The translations under genes were made by a program, and so were the position numbers. 36,237 nucleotides of DNA from Chloroflexota bacterium (GTDB taxonomy: Bacteria; Chloroflexota; Dehalococcoidia; Lucifugimonadales; UBA3495). Each line of letters starts with the position of its first letter. The first letter of the stretch is position 1. The notes beneath the pieces are model-generated. The model had not been told where the DNA came from. It saw only the letters and a list, made by a program, of their open reading frames with translations, and did no database searches. The stretch covers positions 1 through 36,237 of the forward strand of contig JAPPLU010000088.1 of the NCBI GenBank assembly GCA_028874075.1. Direction: 5' to 3'. Shown here in pieces: positions 16,815-26,737 of the stretch.

Positions 16815-18323
16815 ATGGCGATTAGGGGTCAGGAAATCGTATCTTTAATCCGACGCCAGATAGAAGAGTTTGGCGGCGATCTGAGCATGGTGGATGTGGG
16901 TACCGTGGTCCAGGTGGGCGACGGTATCGCCAGCATCCAGGGTCTCCAGGGGGTACGCTCCAACGAGTTGCTGGACTTTGGCAACGACATCCTGGGACTG
17001 GCCCTTAACCTGGAATCCGACCTGGTGGGCGCGGCCATCCTGGGCGATGCCACACTGGTAAAGGAAGGCGACCAGGTCCGCTCCACCGGCCAGATTATCG
17101 AAATCCCCGTGGGCGACGCCCTGATCGGCCGGGTGGTGGACCCGCTGGGCCGTCCCCTGGACGGCAAGGGCCCCATCAACACCAGCGGCACTCGCGCCGT
17201 GGAACAGGTGGCCCCCAACGTGGTGGTCCGCGAGTCGGTGAATACGCCGGTGCAGACGGGCATCAAAGCCATCGACGCCATGATTCCCATAGGCCGGGGC
17301 CAGCGGGAACTGATCATCGGTGACCGCTCCACCGGCAAGACGGCCATCGCGCTGGATACCATCATCAACCAGCGGGGCGGCGACCTGATCTGCGTTTACG
17401 TGGCCATCGGCCAGAAGCAGGGCAAGGTGGCTCAGGTAGTGGGCATCCTGGAAGAGAATGACGCCATGGGCCACACCATCGTGGTGAACGCCGGAGCTTC
17501 CGACTCCGCTCCGTTGCAATTCATCGCCCCCTACGCCGGGTGCGCCATGGCCGAGGAGTTCATGGACCAGGGCAAGGACGTGCTGGTGGTGTATGACGAC
17601 CTGACCAAGCACGCCTGGGCCTACCGCCAGATGTCGCTGCTGCTGCGCCGGCCGGCCGGCCGCGAAGCCTACCCCGGTGACGTTTTCTACCTGCACAGCC
17701 GCCTGCTGGAACGGGCGGCCAAGCTGGACCAGGAACACGGCGGCGGTTCCATTACCGCTTTGCCCATTATTGAGACCCAGGCCGGTGACGTGTCGGCCTA
17801 CATTCCCACCAACGTAATTTCCATCACCGACGGCCAGATTTACCTGGAGCCGGAACTGTTCAACATCGGTATTCGCCCGGCGGTGAACGTGGGCTTGTCC
17901 GTTTCCCGCGTGGGCGGCGCGGCCCAGACCCGGGCCATCCGCCAGGTGGCGGGACGCCTGCGCCTGGATCTGGCCCAGTACCGGGAGCTGGCCAGCTTCG
18001 CCCAGTTCGGTACGTCGGACCTGGACGCGGCAACCCGCGCCCAGCTGGCCCGGGGTCAGCTTTCCACCGAGGCATTGAAGCAGCCCCAGTACCGGCCCCT
18101 GCGGCTGGAACAGGAAGTTATCATCCTGTACGCGGTCAACGCCGGTCTTACCGACGACGTGTCCCTGGACCGGGTGGGCGCCTTCGAGGAGCAGTTGCTG
18201 GAGTACATGGGCAGCACGCACCCTGAAATCGGCCAGTCCATCGCTGCCAGCGGCAACCTGCCCGAGGACGTAACCAGCCAGCTGAACGAGGCCATCACTA
18301 ACTTCAAGGCGACTTTCAGTTAG
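16815..18323 (+). CDS. atpA: F-type ATP synthase subunit alpha
   Basis: A 502-residue non-catalytic nucleotide-binding subunit of F1. The P-loop is GDRSTGKT at 169-176 (GDRQTGKT in E. coli, same positions). [11 protein letters not shown] near the start, [21 protein letters not shown] and [17 protein letters not shown] are standard alpha-subunit segments. AAGGAGAG lies before the ATG. Confidence 0.98.
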   Translation: MAIRGQEIVSLIRRQIEEFGGDLSMVDVGTVVQVGDGIASIQGLQGVRSNELLDFGNDILGLALNLESDLVGAAILGDATLVKEGDQVRSTGQIIEIPVGDALIGRVVDPLGRPLDGKGPINTSGTRAVEQVAPNVVVRESVNTPVQTGIKAIDAMIPIGRGQRELIIGDRSTGKTAIALDTIINQRGGDLICVYVAIGQKQGKVAQVVGILEENDAMGHTIVVNAGASDSAPLQFIAPYAGCAMAEEFMDQGKDVLVVYDDLTKHAWAYRQMSLLLRRPAGREAYPGDVFYLHSRLLERAAKLDQEHGGGSITALPIIETQAGDVSAYIPTNVISITDGQIYLEPELFNIGIRPAVNVGLSVSRVGGAAQTRAIRQVAGRLRLDLAQYRELASFAQFGTSDLDAATRAQLARGQLSTEALKQPQYRPLRLEQEVIILYAVNAGLTDDVSLDRVGAFEEQLLEYMGSTHPEIGQSIAASGNLPEDVTSQLNEAITNFKATFS

Positions 18324-18327
18324 CCCT

Positions 18328-18392
18328 CACCCCCGTCCCCTCCCTCCCTGGGAGAGGGATAAATTGATGACTCCCACTCCAGCGGGAGAGGG
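18328..18392. repeat. Intergenic inverted repeat between atpA and atpG
   Basis: The stretch contains two related G/C-rich hairpins: CCCTCCCTGGGAGAGGG near 18340-18358, and CTCCCACTCCAGCGGGAGAGGGG near 18370-18392. It resembles the CCCTCACCCCC...GGGAGAGGGG family of dispersed repeats often found between genes in Chloroflexota and other high-G+C bacteria. The function is unknown; it might process or pause the atp message. Confidence 0.5.
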
Positions 18393-18407
18393 GAAGAAGA
18401 ACAGAGT

Positions 18408-19271
18408 ATGCCAAGCGTAAGGGACATACGGCGGCGGATCCGCAGCGTAGAGAATACGGGCAAGGTAACCAACGCCATGTCGTTGATTGCCGCGTCCAAG
18501 ATGCGCCGCGCCCAGAACTCGGTGCTGCAGGGACGCCCCTACGCCGAGAAGATTTACGAGGTAATCGCCCACCTGGCGGCCCAGCCCGCAGAGGACGGCG
18601 AGGCCCTGCATCCCCTGCTGGAGGTAAGGACGGTCAACCGCATCGGGCTGCTGGCCATCACTCCGGACCGGGGTCTGGCCGGGGGCATGCATTCCAACAT
18701 CAACCGGCGGGTGGCGCAGTTTATCCTTGACCAGTCGGTTCCCACCCGCAGCATCGCGGTGGGCCGCAAGGGCCGCGATTTTATGGCCCGCTACGGCCAG
18801 GACCTACTGGCCGTGTTTGCTGACCTGGGTGACCGGCCCCTGGTGGTGGACACCCTGCCCATTTCCAGAATGCTGATTGACAACTTCCTGGCTGGCGAGA
18901 TGGATGAGGTCTATATCGTCTATACCAGGTTCGTCTCGACCATGTCCCAGGAACCTGTGGTGCAGAAACTGCTGCCCGTAACCCCGGCGGAACTGTCTGC
19001 TACTGACCGTTCCGGCTACATCTACGAACCGGACACCCTTACTGTGCTTGGTTCACTCCTGCCCCAGTTCGTGGACATGGAGGTGTACCACGCCATGCTG
19101 GAGTCCATCGCCAGCGAGCAGTCGGCCCGCATGGTGGCCATGCGCAACGCCACAGACAACGCCAAGTCGCTGGCCGACGACCTGACCTTGGTAATGAACA
19201 AGCTGCGCCAGGACAGCATCACCAACGAACTGCTGGACCTGGTGGGCGGCCAGATTGCCCTGGAGGGCTAG
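18408..19271 (+). CDS. atpG: F-type ATP synthase subunit gamma
   Basis: A 287-residue rotor shaft subunit. The N-terminal helix reads RRIRSVENTGKVTNAMSLIAASKMRRAQ, the central part has ITPDRGLAGGMHSNINR, and the C-terminal helix has ESIASEQSARMVAMRNATDNA, all conserved gamma signatures. Length is normal. GAGAGGGGAAG precedes the ATG. Confidence 0.97.
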   Translation: MPSVRDIRRRIRSVENTGKVTNAMSLIAASKMRRAQNSVLQGRPYAEKIYEVIAHLAAQPAEDGEALHPLLEVRTVNRIGLLAITPDRGLAGGMHSNINRRVAQFILDQSVPTRSIAVGRKGRDFMARYGQDLLAVFADLGDRPLVVDTLPISRMLIDNFLAGEMDEVYIVYTRFVSTMSQEPVVQKLLPVTPAELSATDRSGYIYEPDTLTVLGSLLPQFVDMEVYHAMLESIASEQSARMVAMRNATDNAKSLADDLTLVMNKLRQDSITNELLDLVGGQIALEG

Positions 19272-19283
19272 GCCGGTAACTGA

Positions 19284-20723
<1,440 letters not shown>

Positions 20724-20744
20724 ATCTTTACTGACAATTAGCGA

Positions 20745-20773
20745 TTGACAAGAGATTATTGAGTCGGAATAAT
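20745..20773 (+). promoter_or_regulatory. Near-consensus promoter inside the atp operon, before the PRTase gene
   Basis: A perfect -35 TTGACA (20745-20750) and -10 AATAAT (20768-20773, five of six) are separated by the ideal 17 bases. It lies in the A+T-rich 76-base gap after atpD, so the inserted pair and atpC can be transcribed independently of the main atp promoter. Transcription would start near 20780. Confidence 0.75.
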
Positions 20774-20799
20774 ATAGAACGAATGTTTGGTTATATACC

Positions 20800-21627
20800 A
20801 TGCCAATGTGCGGTTGCTTCCATCAGTATGATCTTGTGCCAAATGCAGATGGCACCCACAGGCTGAGAGTCCGTCTCGAAGGGGAAGGAAGACTCCGGCA
20901 GATTTTGGAAAAATCGGGATTGGCAGATAAGGCTCAGTTTGTGCAGAACATGAGCTTTGACGACGCAGAGTATTTGGTATTTCGATTGGAAGGTGTTCGC
21001 GAACCTGAGTCTCTTGCAAGACTACTCGATATGCTAAAGCATAGGATTCTCGTTGATCTGTCCCCGTCGCTGGACGAATGTTACTCCTTGGGGCCTTACA
21101 CAGTGTTCGATGGTGCCAATAGGGAAACTCACTACTGGGGTAACCTATTGCACCGATCAAAATATTTGGGAGACAAAAGCGCTGGTGAGGTATTACTCAA
21201 CCATATCGAAGGATTCATTGAGACCCATCTGCCAATTAGGACAGTGGACACCGTAATAGCGGCTCCCAAAACGGATCGTAGGACACCTGACATGCCTGGC
21301 ACGTGGGTGGAATTCTTGGCAGAGCGTCGTGGTTGGACTCGCGCCCAGGCCTTCAAGGCACCGACAAGCGGCGCGCAAAAGAGCATTCAAAGTAACCAGG
21401 AAGAGCTAGAACTAGTTGAAAGGATGAAGAACACTATCACCATAAGTGACGTATCCCCCAATTCTAGGGTTCTAATAGTAGATGATACGATCAGGTCTGG
21501 TGGAACACTTATAGAAATTGCACGTGAACTGCGAGCAAATGGTGTTAGTGAAGTATATGGAGTAACTGTGGCGAAGGATGCGAGAATGACGTACGGGGGG
21601 GTGGATTTAAACAAGGAGGCTTGGTGA
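20800..21627 (+). CDS. ComF-like phosphoribosyltransferase-fold protein inserted in the atp operon
   Basis: A 275-residue protein with a type I phosphoribosyltransferase signature at residues 224-236: VLIVDDTIRSGGT, with the two acidic residues D228 and D229 and the PRPP loop. Before it, VDTVIAAPKTDR and AFKAPTSGAQKSIQS resemble the ComF/GntX-type PRTase core. The N-terminal 130 residues are unrecognised and lack the four-cysteine zinc finger of ComFC; only C4 and C6 are present. There is no signal or membrane segment. The codons are A/T-richer than the atp genes (26 of 60 bases G+C at 21481-21540, against 44 of 60 at 20281-20340 in atpD). The start has no clear ribosome binding site. Its stop overlaps the ATG of the next gene. 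Substrate unknown; it could make or consume a nucleotide used by the DprA/SLOG-like partner. Confidence 0.82.
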   Translation: MPMCGCFHQYDLVPNADGTHRLRVRLEGEGRLRQILEKSGLADKAQFVQNMSFDDAEYLVFRLEGVREPESLARLLDMLKHRILVDLSPSLDECYSLGPYTVFDGANRETHYWGNLLHRSKYLGDKSAGEVLLNHIEGFIETHLPIRTVDTVIAAPKTDRRTPDMPGTWVEFLAERRGWTRAQAFKAPTSGAQKSIQSNQEELELVERMKNTITISDVSPNSRVLIVDDTIRSGGTLIEIARELRANGVSEVYGVTVAKDARMTYGGVDLNKEAW

Positions 21628-22334
21628 TGAGCGGAGAGTATGTTTCTGTACCTATTGAGTCCTCCACTTATCCGAATGAATTAAAGAGCCGTCTAAATGA
21701 CTCGCCCTTGTTTGTAAGAGGCCACCTTGGGTTACTAGGTTTGCCTGGCATAGGAATCTGTGGATCTAGGGAAGCCTCGCAAGAAGCACTTCACTGGGCG
21801 TTCCGGTTTGGCCAGGAAGCTGCTAGCAGGGGTTTGTTGGTTGTCAGTGGATACGCAAGGGGAATCGATAGACAGGCACACAAGGGAGCATTGGCCGAAG
21901 GTGGTAGTACCATAGCGGTTCTTCCACAAGGAATTAAGAACTTTTCGGTCCGAAGGGAATTGGCTGGATTGGTTGACTTAGACCAGAATTTCCTTGCGGT
22001 TTCTATGTTCGAGCCTACTGCTCCTTGGACTGCTTGGAGGGCAATGAGTCGCAACAAGCTCATTGTAGGCTTGTCAGTCGGCCTGTTTGTTGTCGAGGCA
22101 CGAGAAAAAGGTGGAACTATCAATGCTGCGATGGAGTGCGTAAAGCAACGAAAACCTCTTTGGGCAGTGGCATACGCAGAGACTACTCCAGAGAGATGTG
22201 GCAACCAGATTCTCTTGCAGGACGATGCTATTCCGCTCAAGAAAATGAAAGACGTTAAGGCGGCCTTAGATCGGGCTGCCGACTCTCGAACAGAGTCAGT
22301 AAAGCAACTAGCACTCGAAATGGCAGGTGAGTAA
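21627..22334 (+). CDS. DprA/SLOG-like Rossmann protein, partner of the PRTase
   Basis: A 235-residue protein with the SMF/DprA-type Rossmann core: GICGSREAS near 38-46, VVSGYARGIDRQAHKGALAEGG near 74-95 (DprA consensus SGxARGIDxxAHxGAL), STIAVLPQG, and GGTINAAMECVKQRKPLWAV near the C-terminal part. DprA proper loads RecA on ssDNA during transformation, while SLOG relatives bind nucleotides in signalling or defence. This protein lacks an obvious N-terminal SAM and C-terminal winged helix, so it is a minimal Rossmann unit. AGGAGG lies seven bases before the ATG at 21627, which overlaps the PRTase stop (TGATG). atpC begins two bases after its stop. Composition is A+T-rich like its partner. Exact function unknown. 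Confidence 0.85.
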   Translation: MSGEYVSVPIESSTYPNELKSRLNDSPLFVRGHLGLLGLPGIGICGSREASQEALHWAFRFGQEAASRGLLVVSGYARGIDRQAHKGALAEGGSTIAVLPQGIKNFSVRRELAGLVDLDQNFLAVSMFEPTAPWTAWRAMSRNKLIVGLSVGLFVVEAREKGGTINAAMECVKQRKPLWAVAYAETTPERCGNQILLQDDAIPLKKMKDVKAALDRAADSRTESVKQLALEMAGE

Positions 22335-22336
22335 GA

Positions 22337-22786
22337 ATGGCCCCCATGCGACTTGAGATAATCACCGCCGAGCGCGAGGTGTATGCCGACGACGTGGATA
22401 TTGTGGTCGCGCCCGGCGTCGAGGGGCAGCTGGGCATTCTGCCCCACCACGCGCCCCTGATGACCGCCCTGCAGCCCGGGGAAATCCTGGTACGCAAGGA
22501 AGGCGAGCCTTCCTACTTGGCCGTGTCGGGCGGGTTCATGGAAGTGATGGCCAACAAGGTAACCATTCTGGCCGAGACCTGCGAGTACACCGAAGAGATC
22601 AGCGAGGAACGGGCCCAGGCCGCCATGGAACGGGCCCAGGAGCGGATCCGCAGCCACGGCACCGAAGCAGAACTGGCCGAGGCCCTGCGTTCCTTCCGGC
22701 GGGCGCAGGTCAGGCTGAACGTGGTCCGGAGACGCCGCCCGCGGGGAGATATGCGCAGCACCGTGGGCAGCCAGCCCGGCGGCTGA
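22337..22786 (+). CDS. atpC: F-type ATP synthase subunit epsilon
   Basis: A 149-residue protein with the N-terminal beta sandwich (LEIITAEREVYADDV, GQLGILPHHAPLMTAL, SGGFMEVMANKVTILAE) and a C-terminal helical hairpin, slightly longer than usual with a basic RRRRPRG tail. It returns to high G+C composition (37 of 60 bases at 22561-22620). It starts two bases after the stop of the DprA-like gene, so it is now coupled to the inserted pair rather than to atpD. Confidence 0.96.
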   Translation: MAPMRLEIITAEREVYADDVDIVVAPGVEGQLGILPHHAPLMTALQPGEILVRKEGEPSYLAVSGGFMEVMANKVTILAETCEYTEEISEERAQAAMERAQERIRSHGTEAELAEALRSFRRAQVRLNVVRRRRPRGDMRSTVGSQPGG

Positions 22787-22817
22787 GGCTGTCCGGTACG
22801 ATCAGTTAAATGAAAGA

Positions 22818-22855
22818 GGGCGCCGGTAAATGCAACCGGCGCCCTTTCGGTTTGT
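22818..22855. terminator. Terminator at the end of the atp operon
   Basis: GGGCGCCGGT (22818-22827) and ACCGGCGCCC (22835-22844) form a perfect 10-bp stem with loop AAATGCA, flanked by GAAA and TTTC and followed by GGTTTGT. It lies between convergent atpC and rex, so it probably serves both. Confidence 0.85.
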
Positions 22856-22867
22856 CAAGATGCGGGC

Positions 22868-23533
22868 TTATTCAAGGGTGGAGCCGTTCGCCAGGTAGTA
22901 AGTCATGGACTGGAGGGAAAGCAGGGGATCGATGTTTCGGACGCTCACGCCGTCAGGTACCTGGGGCATAATGGGGGCGTAGTTCAGGATGGCCTTGACG
23001 CCGCATTCAACCAGACGGTCAACCACCTCCTGGGTGTAGGCGATGGGCACGGCGACGATGGCAATGCTGACCTGGTGCCGCTGAATCACGTCGCCCAGCT
23101 GGGCGACGGGCTGGACAGTAAGGCCGCCAACATCGTGGCCCACCAATTCCGGATTATCGTCCAGGGCGGCCACCAGCTGAAATCCGTCAGGAGTGAAGCC
23201 GGGATAGTTGAGGATGGCTCGACCCAGCCGTCCTACGCCCACCACCGCCACGTTCCAGGTAACAGTCAGGCCCAGAATCTGTTTCAATTCTTCCAGCAGG
23301 TGGTCAACGTTGTAGCCCCGGCCCTGCTTTCCGAAACGGCCAAAATAGCTCAGGTCTTTGCGAATCTGGGCCGGTGTTATCTGCAGCTTCTCGCCCAACT
23401 GCTGGGAGTTGGCAATCTGGACGCCTTCGGCCAGCAACTGGGTCAGGGTGCGCACGTACTGGGGCAACCGACTGACTACAACATCGGGTACTTCGGGACG
23501 ACCGTAATTGTTCTGTTCGAAACCGGTTACCAT
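22868..23533 (-). CDS. rex: Redox-sensing transcriptional repressor Rex
   Basis: Rex binds DNA when NADH/NAD is low and releases it when NADH rises, controlling respiratory and fermentative genes. The 221-residue protein (from the ATG at 23533) has an N-terminal winged helix with VVSRLPQYVRTL and the recognition segment QIRKDLSYFGRFGKQGRGYNV, then a Rossmann domain with VVGVGRLGRAIL, and ends in the swapped helix. The frame is open upstream to 23635, but that adds 34 atypical residues; 221 is the normal length. Its position beside the ATP synthase operon is suggestive of redox control of energy metabolism. A palindromic site lies upstream at 23652-23664. Confidence 0.95.
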   Translation of the reverse strand: MVTGFEQNNYGRPEVPDVVVSRLPQYVRTLTQLLAEGVQIANSQQLGEKLQITPAQIRKDLSYFGRFGKQGRGYNVDHLLEELKQILGLTVTWNVAVVGVGRLGRAILNYPGFTPDGFQLVAALDDNPELVGHDVGGLTVQPVAQLGDVIQRHQVSIAIVAVPIAYTQEVVDRLVECGVKAILNYAPIMPQVPDGVSVRNIDPLLSLQSMTYYLANGSTLE

Positions 23534-23643
23534 GCCGTGGCCCTGCGTTTTACACAAATTGGTCAGGTTGAAATTACGAATTTGAGAGAGGCAGGAACGC
23601 TGATGCGCCGCTAACGGAAAACTGCCAATCCCCACGGTGATAA

Positions 23644-23691
23644 TTTAGTCCTTGTATCATACAATCTATAATGCCGTTTTAATTGCGTCAA
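23644..23691. promoter_or_regulatory. Divergent promoters with palindromic operator candidate
   Basis: TTGTATCATACAA (23652-23664) is a 13-base perfect palindrome. On the minus strand it follows TTGACG (-35, complement of 23686-23691) and TAGATT (-10, complement of 23663-23668), spaced by 17, so it covers the likely rex start site. On the plus strand it lies between a weak -35 TTTAGT (23644-23649) and a perfect -10 TATAAT (23667-23672) facing the DUF503 gene. The TTGT...ACAA ends recall Rex sites (TTGTGA-n6-TCACAA), but the spacing is shorter. An autoregulatory role is inferred. Confidence 0.5.
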
Positions 23692-23781
23692 GACGGGACT
23701 ATTTTGCGGAGCTATGTTCCTGCTGCAAGGAGGCCTCCGTCTCAAGCCCAACACCGCCAGCCGGACGTTTGAGGTGAAATC

Positions 23782-24075
23782 GTGCATATCGGCGCCTGTC
23801 GCCTGATCTTGTATTTGCCCGACTCGCATAGCCTGAAGGATAAGAGGCGGGTGGCCCGGTCAATTACCGCGCGGATCAGGAACAAGTTCAACGTAACCGT
23901 TGCGGAGGATGCCGACAACGACTTGAGGCAGCGGCTGGACCTGCTTGTCTGCGCCGCTAGCAACGACGGCTCTCATGCCATTGAAATGCTCGCAGAGGTG
24001 GCGGACTTTGTGGAGGAGGCCAGGCCCGACCTGGAAGTACTGGACTACCAGGTGGAGCTGATTTCCGGGGTGTAG
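23782..24075 (+). CDS. DUF503 (YlxP-like) family protein
   Basis: A 97-residue protein with the DUF503 pattern: an N-terminal strand ACRLILYLPDSHSLKDKRR, then RNKFNVTVAEDADND and the C-terminal strand VLDYQVELIS. Such small proteins are often next to rbfA or infB and have been linked to ribosome biogenesis, without firm function. GAGGTG precedes the GTG start. It is transcribed divergently from rex. Confidence 0.88.
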   Translation: MHIGACRLILYLPDSHSLKDKRRVARSITARIRNKFNVTVAEDADNDLRQRLDLLVCAASNDGSHAIEMLAEVADFVEEARPDLEVLDYQVELISGV

Positions 24076-24116
24076 ACAGTCCGGCTGGCATGGACTCGGT
24101 TGATTGAGCCTGAATT

Positions 24117-24148
24117 GGCGGCGGAAATCACTCCGCCGCCTTACTGTT
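24117..24148. terminator. Hairpin between DUF503 and hydrolase genes
   Basis: GGCGGCGGA (24117-24125) pairs with TCCGCCGCC (24132-24140) over a six-base loop, followed by TTACTGTT. It overlaps the last codons of the minus-strand hydrolase and probably terminates both convergent genes. Confidence 0.65.
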
Positions 24149-25036
24149 CCTTTCTGCTGCTCTATCGCTAGTGCCGGGATCGTCCGGCAACGATGACAGG
24201 AACCGGCCGAGGGCCGCCCACAGGTCCGCCCCAGCGTCGCCCAGCGGGTCATTGTGGTAGGCGCCGGATACCTGGTAGAAAGACTTGGGACCGGAGGCGG
24301 CTTCGTAGAGGGCGCGGCCCTGGTCGATGGGTATGATTTCGTCGGCCTCCCCGTGGATTATCAGCAGGGGTCCGTGGTATTGGCTTATGCGGGCCAGGGA
24401 ATCAAGCCGGTTGCCTGCAAGCAGACGCACCGGCGAGAGGGTGTACAGGGCCTCCCCCATGTCGGCCAGGGAGGTGAAGGGAGAATATAGGACCATGCCG
24501 TTGGGGTCGTGGTGAAGGGCCAATTCCACGGCCACCGCCGCGCCCAGGGAGCGGCCATAATAGACGATGCGGCCAGGGTTTACATCCTCCCTGCTCAGGA
24601 GGTAGGCCAGGGCGGCGCGGGAGTCCTGGTACACCCCCCTCTCCGACGGCTTGCCCTGGCTGTCGCCATAGCCCCGGTAGTCAAAAATGAAGATGTTGAC
24701 GCCCAGCAAGTGATGAAACAGGGCCAGGTCGTCAACCCGGTGTCCCATGTTGCCGGCGTTGCCGTGGAACCAGAGCAGGGTTATGTCGGCGTTGCCCAAG
24801 TCTCCGGCGCTGCCCTCAAACGGGGCCGGGATGAACCATCCGTTGAGTATGTAGCCGTCATCGGTGGTAAAGTAGCCGTCCTCGAAAGGAATGCCCAAGT
24901 CAGCGGGGGTTCGCTCCACCCGGGGCATGGGGAAGAAGATGAACTGCCGCTCCAGGACTTCCAGCAGGTTCATATAGACGCTACCGGGAAGGGCAAGAAT
25001 CGCGGCGACGGCAAGCAGTCCAACGAACCTGACCAC
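24128..25036 (-). CDS. Alpha/beta hydrolase, Bem46-like, membrane-anchored
   Basis: The protein (about 302 residues from the GTG at 25036) starts with a membrane helix (VVRFVGLLAVAAILALPGSVY), followed by an alpha/beta hydrolase domain. It has the oxyanion segment HGNAGN, DYRGYGDSQGKPSE, the nucleophile elbow GRSLG with S163, HGEADEIIP with the acid, and GAYHND with the histidine. This is the layout of the Bem46/YfhR-like group, of unknown substrate. The frame is open to 25105, but that would overlap the upstream dehydrogenase by 50 bases; the start is uncertain. It lies at the end of a minus-strand gene string. Confidence 0.85.
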   Translation of the reverse strand: MVRFVGLLAVAAILALPGSVYMNLLEVLERQFIFFPMPRVERTPADLGIPFEDGYFTTDDGYILNGWFIPAPFEGSAGDLGNADITLLWFHGNAGNMGHRVDDLALFHHLLGVNIFIFDYRGYGDSQGKPSERGVYQDSRAALAYLLSREDVNPGRIVYYGRSLGAAVAVELALHHDPNGMVLYSPFTSLADMGEALYTLSPVRLLAGNRLDSLARISQYHGPLLIIHGEADEIIPIDQGRALYEAASGPKSFYQVSGAYHNDPLGDAGADLWAALGRFLSSLPDDPGTSDRAAERNSKAAE

Positions 25037-25055
25037 GGCGGTAAAGGGTACATGG

Positions 25056-26045
25056 TCAGGTACGGGAACCCCTGGCGACCACGTTGACCGGGGAGCCGGC
25101 GGCATACTGTTCCAGGTTTTCGATGGACATTTCCAGGCCGCGCATGGTGCCGTTGTAAGCCATGCTGCCGGCGTGGGGCGCCAGGACCACGTTATCCAGC
25201 AGGGTCAGCGGGTGGCCGGGCGGCAGCGGTTCAACCTCGAACACGTCCAGCCCGGCTCCGGCGATGGCATGCTGCTGCAGGGCTTCCACCAGGGCCGCCT
25301 CGTCTACCACGGCGCCCCGGGCTACGTTGACCAGGATGGCGGTGGGCTTCATCAGGGCAAGCTGGTCCCGGCCAATCATTCCCTGGCTGTCCGGTGTAAG
25401 GGCCACGTGCAGGGACACCACGTCGGAGCGGCGCAGCAGGTCGTCCAGGTCCAGGAACTCCACGCCGTATTCTTGGGCCCGTTCGGGAGTGGGATTGAAG
25501 GTCCAGGCTACCACGTCCATGCCGATGCCCTGGCCCAGCTGCGCCATGCGCCGACCAATGGCGCCGGTGCCCACCACGCCCAGGGTCTTGCCGTAAAGCT
25601 CGTCTATGAAGCCGGCGGCCCAGCCTCCCTGGCGGATGCGGCGGTCGTTCTGCACTATCTGGCGGGAGACGGCCAGCGCCAGCGCCAGAGCGTGCTCGGA
25701 AACGTAGGGAGCGCCGTAGCCGGGGGTGTTGGACACGGTGATGCCCAGTTCCTCCGCCGCGGCCAGGTCAACATGGTCAACGCCGGTGCCCCACACGGAC
25801 AGCAGCTTCAGGTTGGGGCAGGCTTCCAGCACCTCGCGGGGGAAGGGCACCGCGGAGCGGATGTTGATGATGGCGTCGGCCTCGGCGATGCGGGCGATGA
25901 TTTCGTGGTTGTTGGAGGGGCGGGTGGTGTGCCACTGGACCTGTTCGGCCAAAGCCCGCGCCCTGGGTTCCAGCGGGGTGCCGGCCAGGGCCGGCGGCTC
26001 ATCATCGGGGACTACCAGCAGGGAGAAGGGTTTGGAGTTGGGCAT
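25056..26045 (-). CDS. D-2-hydroxyacid dehydrogenase, NAD(P)-dependent
   Basis: A 329-residue protein with the D-isomer-specific dehydrogenase fold: the NAD motif VVGTGAIGRRMAQLGQGIG near 160, the catalytic arginine in VNVARGAVVDE near 240, the glutamate in DVFEVEPLPPGHP near 270 and the histidine in LAPHAGS near 290. Family members act on glycerate, glyoxylate, phosphoglycerate or other 2-ketoacids. There is no ACT domain, so it is not the usual serine-pathway SerA. Its stop lies 19 bases from the hydrolase start on the same strand. Confidence 0.92.
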   Translation of the reverse strand: MPNSKPFSLLVVPDDEPPALAGTPLEPRARALAEQVQWHTTRPSNNHEIIARIAEADAIINIRSAVPFPREVLEACPNLKLLSVWGTGVDHVDLAAAEELGITVSNTPGYGAPYVSEHALALALAVSRQIVQNDRRIRQGGWAAGFIDELYGKTLGVVGTGAIGRRMAQLGQGIGMDVVAWTFNPTPERAQEYGVEFLDLDDLLRRSDVVSLHVALTPDSQGMIGRDQLALMKPTAILVNVARGAVVDEAALVEALQQHAIAGAGLDVFEVEPLPPGHPLTLLDNVVLAPHAGSMAYNGTMRGLEMSIENLEQYAAGSPVNVVARGSRT

Positions 26046-26100
26046 TTGGCTTTCACCTTGTAAGAAGCGGGTTGCCGCCGACGGGTCGAAATTTCAGGCT

Positions 26101-26613
26101 TTATTCGGGGTATGCACGGCGGGCTGCCAGCCCCGATGCCAGGCCCGCCAGGACGGACCCCGCCAGGCCCAGGGACAGGTCGCCCAGAGTATCCACGTAG
26201 GCCGTGTTTAGTTCGGGGGAGACGCGAATGAAGGCAAAGTACTCGGCGATCTCCCACAGAATGGCGGTGGTGGCGCCAAAGCCGATTACCAGGCCCATTG
26301 TAACCCAAAAGCCTATCCGGATTCTCAATACCAGCGACCCTGCGCCCCCCGCCAGTAATCCCCAATTGACCAGGTGGTTGGCGTCGTCCCACCATTCGAT
26401 GGTGTCATACAGGTCCAGGGCGTTGCCGGTTGTGTCAATCAGGAAGGGCAGGGTGATCAGGATGTCTGCTATGAAGGGGTAGGGCGACTGTTTGCGCCAA
26501 AGCGTCCAGACAATCGGCAAGACCAGTATGGCTGCGGGATAGGTTGTTAGCCGCCAGAAGAAGCCTTTGCCCTCAAACTGCTGAAGCCCCGAGAAAGCCC
26601 CAAATACCAGCAA
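26101..26613 (-). CDS. YjdF-like (DUF2238) membrane protein
   Basis: A hydrophobic protein of about 170 residues with four to five membrane segments and the polar motifs IEWWDDANHLVNW and ILWEIAEYF, which mark the YjdF/DUF2238 family of unknown function. The TTG at 26613 is the only usual start codon, without a ribosome binding site, and it cuts into the first membrane helix: the same frame upstream reads on through IFWLDLLLKAVLIAL. The true start may be a non-standard codon, or a frameshift may be present. It lies between the HdrD-like gene and the dehydrogenase, on the same strand. Confidence 0.65.
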   Translation of the reverse strand: MLVFGAFSGLQQFEGKGFFWRLTTYPAAILVLPIVWTLWRKQSPYPFIADILITLPFLIDTTGNALDLYDTIEWWDDANHLVNWGLLAGGAGSLVLRIRIGFWVTMGLVIGFGATTAILWEIAEYFAFIRVSPELNTAYVDTLGDLSLGLAGSVLAGLASGLAARRAYPE

Positions 26614-26737
26614 GGCGATGAGGACTGCCTTCAGTAGCAGGTCAAGCCAGAATATTGCCGGAAGGGTACGGATTTCCTCACCCCGGGTTCGGGACGACTG
26701 GCTGGTATCGGTTGCAGAGGTTAACGCTTCCCATCCC

